From JBOHUX01 sp050734915 (GTDB taxonomy: Bacteria > Chloroflexota > Dormibacteria > Dormibacterales > Dormibacteraceae), in assembly GCA_050734915.1 (NCBI GenBank), contig JBOHUX010000140.1:1-6119 (forward strand): a stretch of 6,119 nt of DNA, read 5' to 3'. Numbering within the stretch: the stretch's first letter is position 1; every line of letters starts with the position of its first letter. Both the position numbers and the translations under genes were made by a program. The notes under the pieces were generated by a model that did not search any database, had not been told where the DNA came from, and saw only the letters and a list, made by a program, of their open reading frames with translations. This document shows, piece after piece, positions 1 through 5,106 of the stretch.

Positions 1-390
1 AACCTGGACGGGGCGGACATCGTGCTGACGCTCAAGAACTACTACCGGCGCCGGCCTGACAGCCTCCGGCAGGCGGAGGCCGCGGGCGTGCCCATCCACA
101 TCCTCAAGAGCAACACCGTCACCCAGGTCAAGGAGGCGCTCGCCCGCATCCATGAGACCGACCATCCGCCCGGGCGGGAGGAGCCCGCCGCCGGCGCCCT
201 GGCCGAGGCCGGCGAGGCGATCCGCGCCGTCAAGATGACGCTTCGGCCGCTCGAGCTCACGCCCCAGAACGCCTACGTGCGCCGCCTCCAGCATCAGCTG
301 GTGGGCGATGATCCCGACGTCGGCGCGCGCAGCACGGGCAAGGAGCCGCGCCGGCGCCTGCGCATCTATCCCGCCAGCCTCGAGGGCTGA
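1..390 (+). CDS. R3H-domain AAA ATPase (Ycf45/SpoIIIAA-like), C-terminal part
   Basis: This is the 3' end of a gene that begins before the window; 129 codons are visible in frame 1 up to the TGA at 388-390. The first ~50 residues (VLTLKNYYRRRPDS, then SNTVTQV) match the region following the ATPase core in Ycf45-like, SpoIIIAA-related proteins. After a low-complexity Ala/Glu/Pro linker (about residues 57-75) comes an R3H single-stranded nucleic-acid-binding domain (about 82-123). It has the signature Arg-x3-His at R94-H98, inside LTPQNAYVRRLQHQ. A role in binding ssDNA or RNA is inferred from the domain; the family has no firmly established reaction. The stop lies three bases before the tmk start, so the two genes are very likely co-transcribed. 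The ATPase Walker motifs would lie upstream and cannot be checked here. The internal ATG at 22 is not the true start because the frame is open and conserved before it. Confidence 0.85.
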   Translation, partial: NLDGADIVLTLKNYYRRRPDSLRQAEAAGVPIHILKSNTVTQVKEALARIHETDHPPGREEPAAGALAEAGEAIRAVKMTLRPLELTPQNAYVRRLQHQLVGDDPDVGARSTGKEPRRRLRIYPASLEG

Positions 391-393
391 GCG

Positions 394-1005
394 GTGCCGG
401 GCCTGTTCGTAACGTTCGAGGGTCCCGAGGGGGCCGGCAAGTCGACTCAGGTGGAGCTCCTCCGGCGAGCCCTGGCCTCCTCCGAGCCGGTGGTCGTGCG
501 GGAGCCGGGCGGCACCGAGCTCGGCGAGCGGATCAGGGAGCTGCTGCTGCACGACGGCCACGCGCGGGCGCCGGCGGCGGAGATGCACCTGTTCATGGCC
601 GCCCGGGCCGAGATCGTCGCCGCGGTGGTCGAGCCCGCGCTCCGCGACGGGCGCCTGGTGATCGCGGACCGCTATCACGATTCCACGCTCGCCTACCAGG
701 GCGGCGGCCGGGGGATCGAGGCTCCCTGGCCGGCCTACTTCCCCCGCCCCGACCTCACCTTCCTCCTCGATCTGCCGGTCGCGGAGGGGCGGCGCCGCCA
801 GGCCGCCGCCGGCAGGGCCCCGGACCGCCTGGAGTCCGAGTCGCTGGAGTTCCACCGGGCCGTGATGGCCGCCTACCGGCGCCTGGCGGCCGCCGACCCC
901 GTACGCTGGGTGGTGCTGGACGCGAGGCCGCCGGCCGGGGCCGTGCACGACCTCGTCCTGGGGCGCCTGGCGCCGTTGTGGAAGGGGGCTGTGAGATCAA
1001 GCTGA
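394..1005 (+). CDS. tmk: Thymidylate kinase (dTMP kinase)
   Basis: Phosphorylates dTMP to dTDP with ATP in the cytoplasm, an essential step of dTTP synthesis. The 203-residue product has the family landmarks in order: P-loop GPEGAGKST (10-18), substrate-site REPGGT (37-42), the DRY motif with YQGGGRG (92-107), the RPDLTFLLDLP strand (118-128) and a LID-like Arg-rich stretch (133-146, ending near DRLE). The GTG start at 394 is supported by GAGGG at 382-386, seven bases upstream, and by homology beginning directly with LFVTFEGPEGAGKS. Length is at the short end of the usual ~205-215. Most of the shortfall lies between YQGGGRG and RPDLT, where about seven residues of a normally helical segment are missing. 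All visible catalytic residues are present, so the enzyme is probably active. The gene sits three bases after the R3H gene and overlaps darA. Confidence 0.95.
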   Translation: MPGLFVTFEGPEGAGKSTQVELLRRALASSEPVVVREPGGTELGERIRELLLHDGHARAPAAEMHLFMAARAEIVAAVVEPALRDGRLVIADRYHDSTLAYQGGGRGIEAPWPAYFPRPDLTFLLDLPVAEGRRRQAAAGRAPDRLESESLEFHRAVMAAYRRLAAADPVRWVVLDARPPAGAVHDLVLGRLAPLWKGAVRSS

Positions 1006-1325
1006 TCGTCGCCGTGATCCAGGGTGAGGACGCTCAGCGGACCGTCCAGGCGCTCGCCTCCGGGGGGTTCAGCGTCACCCGGCTCGCCTCCAGCGGGGGC
1101 TTCCTGCAGCAGGGCAACTCGACGCTCCTGATCGGCATCGACGACGACAAGGTCGAGCAGGCGGTGGGTGTGATCCGGGAGAACTGCCGAGAGCGCAGCC
1201 GCTTCTTGACCCCGATGCCGCCGGTGGTGGAGCCGGGCGAGTTCTTCATGCCCTATCCAGTCGAGGTCCAGGTCGGGGGGGCGACGATTTTCGTGGTGCC
1301 GGTGGAAAGCTTCGAGAAGCTGTGA
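978..1325 (+). CDS. darA: Cyclic-di-AMP receptor, PII-like (DarA/PstA family)
   Basis: A small trimeric PII-like signalling protein that binds the second messenger c-di-AMP; its downstream partner is unknown in most bacteria. The hallmarks are the N-terminal strand KLIVAVIQ, the ligand loop SSGGFLQQGNSTLLIG (about 38-53), the helix with IRENC (66-70), and the C-terminal PYPVEVQVGGATIFVV (92-107) ending in FEKL. Its position directly after tmk matches the tmk-yaaQ/darA order of Gram-positive bacteria. The start is uncertain. The GTG at 978 gives seven extra residues and has no clear ribosome-binding site. Family members usually begin at M-K-L-I-V, and here that Met position is the ATC at 996, preceded seven bases earlier by GAAGGGGG. 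The coordinates use the GTG as the only standard in-frame start that keeps the first strand. The gene overlaps tmk by 28 bases, or by 10 if ATC is used. Its stop lies four bases from the end of the converging transporter remnant. Confidence 0.93.
   Translation: MEGGCEIKLIVAVIQGEDAQRTVQALASGGFSVTRLASSGGFLQQGNSTLLIGIDDDKVEQAVGVIRENCRERSRFLTPMPPVVEPGEFFMPYPVEVQVGGATIFVVPVESFEKL
981..988 (+). promoter_or_regulatory. Putative ribosome-binding site of darA, inside tmk
   Basis: The purine run GAAGGGGG lies inside the end of tmk and downstream of the GTG at 978, so it cannot serve that codon. Its spacing of seven bases fits initiation at the ATC at 996, the conserved Met position of the family. This is suggestive only, because the surrounding sequence is naturally G-rich. 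Confidence 0.35.
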
Positions 1326-1329
1326 CGAG

Positions 1330-1663
1330 CTACTCCCCTCTCAGCGACTCGGAGGGCGAGAGGTGGTAGGCGAGGGCCAGGGGAGCCAGGACGGCGAGCG
1401 AGGTCGCCACCAGCGCGGCGAGGAGGGCGCTGCCGGCGGCCGCCAGCACCGCCTCCGCGGGCGCCCGCACCAATGACCCTCCCGCCGCCACCAGGAGCGC
1501 ACCGGCCAGACCGCCGGCCAGACCGAACACCAGCGCCTGGCCCAGCAGCACCTCCAGCACGGCCCATCTCGGCCATCCGACCGACCTCAGGGCCGCCAGC
1601 CCAGGTCTGCGCTCCAGGTAGCTGAGGGTCACGATCCTCGGCCGCCGCCATCGCCCCGATCAC
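1330..1663 (-). pseudogene. FtsX-type ABC transporter permease, 3' remnant
   Basis: This is the last ~110 codons of an integral-membrane permease of the FtsX/MacB/LolC type. It is fused to the ATPase remnant and has lost its own N-terminus, first membrane segment and extracytoplasmic domain. From 1663 it first reads in the ATPase frame (VVIGAMAAAE). One extra base near 1636 then shifts it, and the permease frame continues as IVTLSYLERRPGLAALRSVGW, the conserved cytoplasmic coupling segment. Two hydrophobic membrane segments follow (ALVFGLAGGLAGALLVAA and ALLAALVATSLAVLAPLALA), then the family-typical tail PSESLRGE and a TAG at 1330-1332. The GTG at 1632 could start a 100-residue protein with two membrane spans, but it would lack most of the fold. 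Beyond 1636 the ATPase frame stays open to 1253 by chance and produces no recognisable protein. Confidence 0.75.
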
Positions 1664-1936
1664 CACCGATCGCGCCCGGAAGGCGGTGAGGCGGCGTTCG
1701 TCGAGCTCGCCCAACGGCTCCCCGAGCACGGTCACACTACCCGACGTGGCTCGATCGAGTCCCGCGATCAGGTTGATGAGCGTCGTCTTCCCGGAACCGG
1801 ACGGACCGGTGACCGCCACCACCTCTCCCGGCAGTATCCGCAGGGAAACATCCTCCAGCGCGGCGACCTGCTCGGTCCCGCTCGGGAAGACCCGGGACAC
1901 CTGCTGCAGGACGACACTCGGCTCGACGTCAAGCAT
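1664..1936 (-). pseudogene. LolD/MacB-type ABC transporter ATPase, 5' remnant
   Basis: The first ~91 codons of an ABC ATPase of the LolD/MacB/FtsE class, which in intact form powers an FtsX-type exporter. It starts at ATG 1936 and contains a normal N-terminal strand (VVLQQVSRVFPSG), the Walker A GPSGSGKT (44-51) and the following segment DRATSGSVTVLGEPL up to LTAFRARSV (83-91). In intact relatives this continues into the Q-loop (FVFQ), but here it switches to permease sequence. The Q-loop, LSGGQ signature, Walker B and H-loop are all absent, so ATP hydrolysis is not possible. The start overlaps the last eight bases of the PadR gene (ATGCTTGA), a normal coupled arrangement, so the upstream end looks undamaged. 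An internal deletion is the simplest explanation. An assembly error is possible but needs two coincident faults, the deletion and the frameshift. Confidence 0.75.
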
Positions 1937-2477
1937 GCCTCTCCACCGCGGCCGGCCGGCGCCGTCCCGGGGGCCGGGCCCTGATCTCTTCGGCCCGGTC
2001 CAGAACCGAGTTGACCCACCTGAGCTCGGCCCGTGTGCGGGCCATCTCCGCCTCCACCGCCTCCCTCTGGAAGCCGCCCGACACGCTGGCGAGGAGCTCC
2101 CGAAGCTGGCGCAGGGAGGCGGCCCGCTCCTCCGCGATCGCCTCCGCCACCTCGATGAAGCGGCCGCGCGCAGCCACCCGCGCCACCGCGAGCCGGACCG
2201 GCAGTTCGGCGGCCGGGCCAGGTTCCAACAACCACCGCTCCGCCAGCTCTCGGCCTCGCCGCGTGAGCATGAGCAACTGGCGGTCGGGACGGCTCTCCTG
2301 ACGCACGCGCTCTGTGGTTACGAAGCCATCGCGCACCATCCTTCCGATCGCCAGGTAGATCTGGCTGGCGCTCGTTCCCCAGAGCGGCCCCAACTCAGCC
2401 TGGAGCACGGACTGGACCTCGTAGCCGTGAACCGAACGTCGCAGGAGAACGGCGGCCAGCGCTCCCTGGAGGCTCAA
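1929..2477 (-). CDS. PadR-family transcriptional regulator
   Basis: A 182-residue DNA-binding repressor of the PadR family. A winged helix-turn-helix occupies about residues 1-80: LQGALAAVLLRRSVHGYEV, then GTSASQIYLAIGRMVRDGFV as recognition helix and following strand, then the wing with LLMLTRRGRELAE. A helical C-terminal dimerisation domain follows (about 90-165). The start is TTG at 2477, supported by AAGGTG five bases upstream. The gene appears intact. Its last eight bases overlap the start of the ABC ATPase remnant, matching the common PadR-ATPase-permease arrangement in which the regulator represses the exporter until an inducer binds. Here the likely target operon is destroyed, so the regulator may be an orphan or may act elsewhere. 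The inducer cannot be predicted, and no PadR-type operator was recognised upstream. Confidence 0.88.
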   Translation of the reverse strand: MSLQGALAAVLLRRSVHGYEVQSVLQAELGPLWGTSASQIYLAIGRMVRDGFVTTERVRQESRPDRQLLMLTRRGRELAERWLLEPGPAAELPVRLAVARVAARGRFIEVAEAIAEERAASLRQLRELLASVSGGFQREAVEAEMARTRAELRWVNSVLDRAEEIRARPPGRRRPAAVERHA

Positions 2478-2482
2478 GACGG

Positions 2483-2488
2483 CACCTT
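2483..2488 (-). promoter_or_regulatory. Ribosome-binding site supporting the TTG start of the PadR gene
   Basis: AAGGTG on the minus strand lies five bases before the TTG at 2477 and shares its first bases with the TAA stop of the upstream phosphatase gene (2487-2489). This decides the unusual TTG start and suggests translational coupling of the two genes. Confidence 0.6.
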
Positions 2489-3095
2489 ATCGCTGGCCAC
2501 TGGATGAGTATTGGCCGCCCAGGTGGGCGCGGTCGTTCCAGTCCCAGACCACCGGCAGGTCGTGCTCGTAGCCGAGCACGCAGAGGGCGGCCGGACTGAG
2601 GGCGAACAGCGCCCCCGCGCTCGGGGCCAGCTCCAGCCAGCGGGCGGCCAGGACCCGCAGGAAGTGGCCGTGAGCGAAGAGGATGGTGTCGCCTGCGACC
2701 GGGCGTACTCGGGCGAGGACCCGGTCCGCGCGCGCGCCTACGGCGGCGGGCGACTCGCCGTCGGGGGCGCCCGCCGTCCAGAGCGACCAGTCGGGATCCG
2801 CCTCGTGGATCCGGGCGCTGGTCCAACCCTCGTAGGCTCCGTAGTCCCACTCCTGAGCGTCCGGGCAGGGCTCCGCGGCATCGCCGAGCCCCGCCCGCCG
2901 GCAGGTCTCCAGCGCCCGTGCGAGCGGACTGGTCAGGACCAGGGCGAACGCCATCCCCCGCAGCCGCCGCCCCAACGCGTCCGCCTGGCGGCGCCCCTCG
3001 GCGCTGAGCGTGATGTCGGTGCGGCCGGTGTGCCGCTCGGTCTCGGTCCACTCGGTGCCTCCGTGCCTGACCAGCACCAGCCTTGCCGTGACCAT
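2487..3095 (-). CDS. Histidine phosphatase superfamily protein (SHB17-like)
   Basis: A 202-residue cytoplasmic phosphatase of the histidine phosphatase (phosphoglycerate mutase-like) superfamily, which acts through a phospho-histidine intermediate. The RHG motif is at residues 10-12, with H11 as the nucleophile. Other conserved phosphate-pocket residues are R60 in SPLARALET, E82 in QEWDYGAYEG and the second catalytic His, H142, in FAHGHFLRVL. The combination TEWTETERHTGRTDITLS with EWDYGAYEG resembles the branch containing yeast SHB17 (sedoheptulose-1,7-bisphosphatase) more than true phosphoglycerate mutases. The substrate is nevertheless unproven and a sugar phosphatase is only a guess. It starts at ATG 3095. 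The PadR gene follows after nine bases and the PHP gene lies 138 bases upstream. No membrane segment or signal peptide is visible. Confidence 0.9.
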   Translation of the reverse strand: MVTARLVLVRHGGTEWTETERHTGRTDITLSAEGRRQADALGRRLRGMAFALVLTSPLARALETCRRAGLGDAAEPCPDAQEWDYGAYEGWTSARIHEADPDWSLWTAGAPDGESPAAVGARADRVLARVRPVAGDTILFAHGHFLRVLAARWLELAPSAGALFALSPAALCVLGYEHDLPVVWDWNDRAHLGGQYSSSGQR

Positions 3096-3181
3096 GGCCC
3101 CACGATATCGGGCGACGAGCGGCGATCGCGGGGGCCCGCCCCGACGAGAGCGGGCGCGACCTCAGCGGCGGAGCGCCTCCC

Positions 3182-3209
3182 GATCGTCCGTCAGGCGGTG
3201 TTGACGATC
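3182..3209. repeat. Imperfect inverted repeat between the PHP and phosphatase genes
   Basis: On the plus strand GATCGTC (3182-3188) is the exact reverse complement of GACGATC (3203-3209), separated by 14 bases. An overlapping alternative pairs CGTCA (3189-3193) with TGACG (3202-3206) around an eight-base loop. Together the arms give eight pairs with a four-base bulge, as if CGTC had been duplicated in the left arm. No T-run follows on either strand, so it is not a standard intrinsic terminator. It could be an operator, an mRNA processing hairpin or chance. The rest of the 138-base spacer (3096-3233) shows no convincing gene. Confidence 0.35.
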
Positions 3210-3233
3210 CATTCGCCGCCGGGGGAGGGGAGG

Positions 3234-4241
3234 TCATCCGCGAAGCCACTCCCGGAGCCGGTCCAAGGGCATCCAGTTGAGAAGCCCCCCGGCCTCGATC
3301 CCGGCCCGCTCGGCCATCCATTTCCCGAGCGGCACGTAGGCCAGTTCCCCGATGTCATGGGCGTCGGAGTCGAGGCTCAGACGGCAGCCCAGGGACGCCG
3401 CCAGGCGCGCCAGCTCGGGCGAGAGGTCCATGCGGGCGGGATCGCAGTCGATCTCCAGCGCCGTGCCCAGCTCGGCGGCGCGGCGGAAGACGGCCTCGTA
3501 GTCGTAGTCGGCCGGGTCCCGGCCGCCCAGGCGGCGACCGGTCGGGTGTCCAATCACGTCCACGTGTGGGCTCTCGACCGCGCGAAGCATGCGCTCGATC
3601 ATGGCGACCCGCTCCATCCGGAGCTTGACGTGCGGCGAGGCGACCACCACGTCGAGCTCCGCCAGGATCTCGTCCGGAAGATCGAGGCTGGCGTCTTCGA
3701 GGATGTCCACCTCGATGCCCCGCAGGATGGTCAGGCCGGGCACCAGTCCCGCCGCCTCGGCGATCTCCTCCGCCTGCCGGGCCAGGCGGTCTCCGTCCAG
3801 CCCGTTCACGATCTTGATCCGCGGCGAGTGGTCGCAGATGGCGAGGTACTCGTGGCCGCGGGCTCGGGCCGCGCGAGCCATCTCGACGATGGGGGCGTGG
3901 CCGTCGCTCCAGGTGCTGTGGACGTGCAGGTCACCGCGGTATCCGGCCAGATCCAGCGTCGAGACCGGCTCGTGCCCCATGGGAGTCTGCTCGCGGAGCC
4001 GGACGAGCTGGGAGCTGCGGCCCTCCTCGACCAGCTCCCGGAGAGTTCGCGCGATTCCGGCCCCGACGCCCTCGAGGTCGGTCAGGCGGCCCTCGGCACG
4101 AAGGCGGGCCAGGTCGGGCTGCTCGCGCAGCAGGGTGCCGGCCGCCCGGGAATAGGCCCGTGCCCGGTGGGCATCCTCCGGCCGGTGTCGCAGCAGGTAG
4201 GCGATCTCGGCCAGCGCCGCCGCCGCCTGCTCGGCGGTCAC
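3234..4241 (-). CDS. PolX-like HhH + PHP phosphoesterase lacking the polymerase core
   Basis: A 335-residue protein with the two ends of bacterial family-X DNA polymerase but not its middle. Residues 1-85 form a PolX-like 8-kDa helical domain (HRARAYSRAAGTL) with a helix-hairpin-helix DNA-binding motif, LTDLEGVGAGIARTL (53-67). Residues ~103-335 are a PHP metal-dependent phosphoesterase. Its expected ligands are visible: H106 and H108 (DLHVHSTWSDG, with D113), H138 (CDHS), E177 (GIEVD), H204 (SPH), H232 (GHPTGR), and D293 with H295 (DSDAHD). Full PolX is usually ~570 residues; the palm and fingers would fall near residues 85-100, where only a short linker is present. Nuclease or phosphatase activity on DNA ends is inferred. 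The GTG start at 4241 overlaps the methyltransferase stop as GTGA, implying coupled translation. Nothing suggests recent damage. Confidence 0.9.
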   Translation of the reverse strand: MTAEQAAAALAEIAYLLRHRPEDAHRARAYSRAAGTLLREQPDLARLRAEGRLTDLEGVGAGIARTLRELVEEGRSSQLVRLREQTPMGHEPVSTLDLAGYRGDLHVHSTWSDGHAPIVEMARAARARGHEYLAICDHSPRIKIVNGLDGDRLARQAEEIAEAAGLVPGLTILRGIEVDILEDASLDLPDEILAELDVVVASPHVKLRMERVAMIERMLRAVESPHVDVIGHPTGRRLGGRDPADYDYEAVFRRAAELGTALEIDCDPARMDLSPELARLAASLGCRLSLDSDAHDIGELAYVPLGKWMAERAGIEAGGLLNWMPLDRLREWLRG

Positions 4242-5077
4242 CGGTGCCTGGTCAAGAGCTCGTGGGGGGGGGTCAAGTCGGGCCCGAAGAAGGCGCCCAG
4301 GTCGCCCGCCGGGAGCCGCGCCGGGAGCCGCGAGACGTCGAAGTCGCGGCTCTCGAAGCCGCGGGCGCGAAACCAGGCCGGCTGCTCGGGGCCGACGAGG
4401 GCGATCACGCCCCCGGGCCGGGTGCAGCGATTCATCTCGGTCAGGACCGGTTCGCCGCCCAGAGGGGGGTCAGGCCCGAAGGCGGCGCAGGAGACGGTCA
4501 GGTCGGCCCATCCGCTGCGGATCGGAAGGCGCTGGCCGGCCCCCGCGACCACCATCGCACGCCCGGCCGTTCGCCGCCGGAGGTGCGCCCGCAGGGGCGC
4601 CACCGGCTCGACGGCGACGAGCGTCGCGGCGCGGCCCGCGAGGGCCACCGTCAGGCGCCCGCCACCGGCGCCGACCTCCAGGACCCTGGCCCCCTCGCCA
4701 CCGAGCTCGCGCAGAAGTTCGGGATGAACCGGCTCCGAGGCCTCGAGCCGGAGCCACCGGTCCGGCTCCAGCTCGTAGACGAGCCACCAGAAGAGACCAC
4801 GGACGAGCCGCCGGCCGGCCTCCGCCCGCGCCTCGCCGGTCACCGGCCGGCCGGCGAGCCGGAAGAGGCGCTCCGAACGGTCGGGCTGGGCGCGAGCCAC
4901 TTCTCCGAGCAGGGCAGGGTCGTGTCCGAGGGCCAGCGCGAGGTCTTCGAGGGGCGGCGCCGCCGGCCCTGGCGCCAGCGCCAGCGCCAGTACCGACCTG
5001 CTCAGCCGGCCCAGGTCGGCGACGCTGAACAGCTCGTTGCCGGGCGGCGCCGCGGCCACCGCGTCGGTGTAGCGCAC
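4238..5077 (-). CDS. Class I SAM-dependent methyltransferase
   Basis: A 279-residue protein with a Rossmann-type S-adenosylmethionine-binding domain from about residue 115. Motif I is VLEVGAGGGRLT (132-143). The acidic ribose-binding residue is E157 in VAVEPVAP. The next conserved strand is LPIRSGWADLTV (184-195), and the TRPGGVIALVGP segment (219-230) is the usual post-motif turn. The ~110-residue N-terminal region is helical-looking and contains a Trp-rich stretch (LFWWLVYELEPDRWLRLE, 95-112). I do not recognise a substrate-specific signature, so the methyl acceptor is unknown. The start is GTG 5077, where homology-like sequence begins and just downstream of a -10-like element; no ribosome-binding site is visible. 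The last bases overlap the PHP gene start (GTGA), so the two are expected to be made together. An in-frame hexanucleotide repeat (4974-4990) encodes part of the Ala-Leu-rich stretch near residues 30-35. Confidence 0.85.
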   Translation of the reverse strand: MRYTDAVAAAPPGNELFSVADLGRLSRSVLALALAPGPAAPPLEDLALALGHDPALLGEVARAQPDRSERLFRLAGRPVTGEARAEAGRRLVRGLFWWLVYELEPDRWLRLEASEPVHPELLRELGGEGARVLEVGAGGGRLTVALAGRAATLVAVEPVAPLRAHLRRRTAGRAMVVAGAGQRLPIRSGWADLTVSCAAFGPDPPLGGEPVLTEMNRCTRPGGVIALVGPEQPAWFRARGFESRDFDVSRLPARLPAGDLGAFFGPDLTPPHELLTRHR

Positions 5078-5088
5078 GGATTTGTACG

Positions 5089-5094
5089 AGTATA
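5089..5094 (-). promoter_or_regulatory. Putative -10 element for the methyltransferase-PHP operon
   Basis: The minus strand reads TATACT in the only AT-rich island of the window (about 5079-5095), matching five of six bases of the sigma-70 -10 consensus. Transcription would begin around 5081-5084, only four to seven bases before the GTG at 5077, giving a nearly leaderless mRNA. No good -35 is seen at 17 bases. The same island may also serve the plus-strand queD gene. Confidence 0.4.
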
Positions 5095-5095
5095 T

Positions 5096-5103
5096 GGGTG
5101 AGG
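5096..5103 (+). promoter_or_regulatory. Possible ribosome-binding site deciding the queD start
   Basis: GGGTGAGG lies three to six bases upstream of the ATG at 5107 and overlaps the alternative GTG at 5098, which itself has no purine-rich sequence before it. This favours ATG 5107 as the start, with modest confidence because spacing is short. Confidence 0.35.
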
Positions 5104-5106
5104 CCG

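Noticed and set aside
1323..1335. Possible terminator between the converging darA and transporter remnant
   Set aside because: Only four bases separate the two stops, and no GC hairpin followed by a T-run is seen on either strand.
1253..1636. Continuation of the ATPase frame past the fusion, giving a 227-residue open frame that overlaps darA antisense
   Set aside because: After codon ~100 the translation is Gly/Ala/Arg-rich with no ABC motifs, while the permease frame beside it is clearly conserved; it is an accidental GC-rich open frame.
3121..3145. GC-rich run with partial self-complementarity (GGGGGCCCGCCCC)
   Set aside because: Such pairing is expected by chance in G/C runs at this composition, and no T-tract or conserved structure accompanies it.
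3162..3212. A 16-codon minus-strand ORF (MDRQHRLTDD...) in the spacer
   Set aside because: No convincing ribosome-binding site, very short, and it overlaps the inverted repeat; a leader peptide cannot be excluded but is not supported.
2511..4727. A 738-codon plus-strand open frame
   Set aside because: It lies antisense to three genes with clear family motifs (phosphatase, PHP, methyltransferase) and has a low-complexity translation; long shadow frames are expected at this GC content.
4974..4990. Short tandem repeat of the hexamer GCCAGC (about 2.8 copies)
   Set aside because: It lies in frame within the methyltransferase and simply encodes an Ala-Leu run; too short to suggest phase variation or a mobile element.
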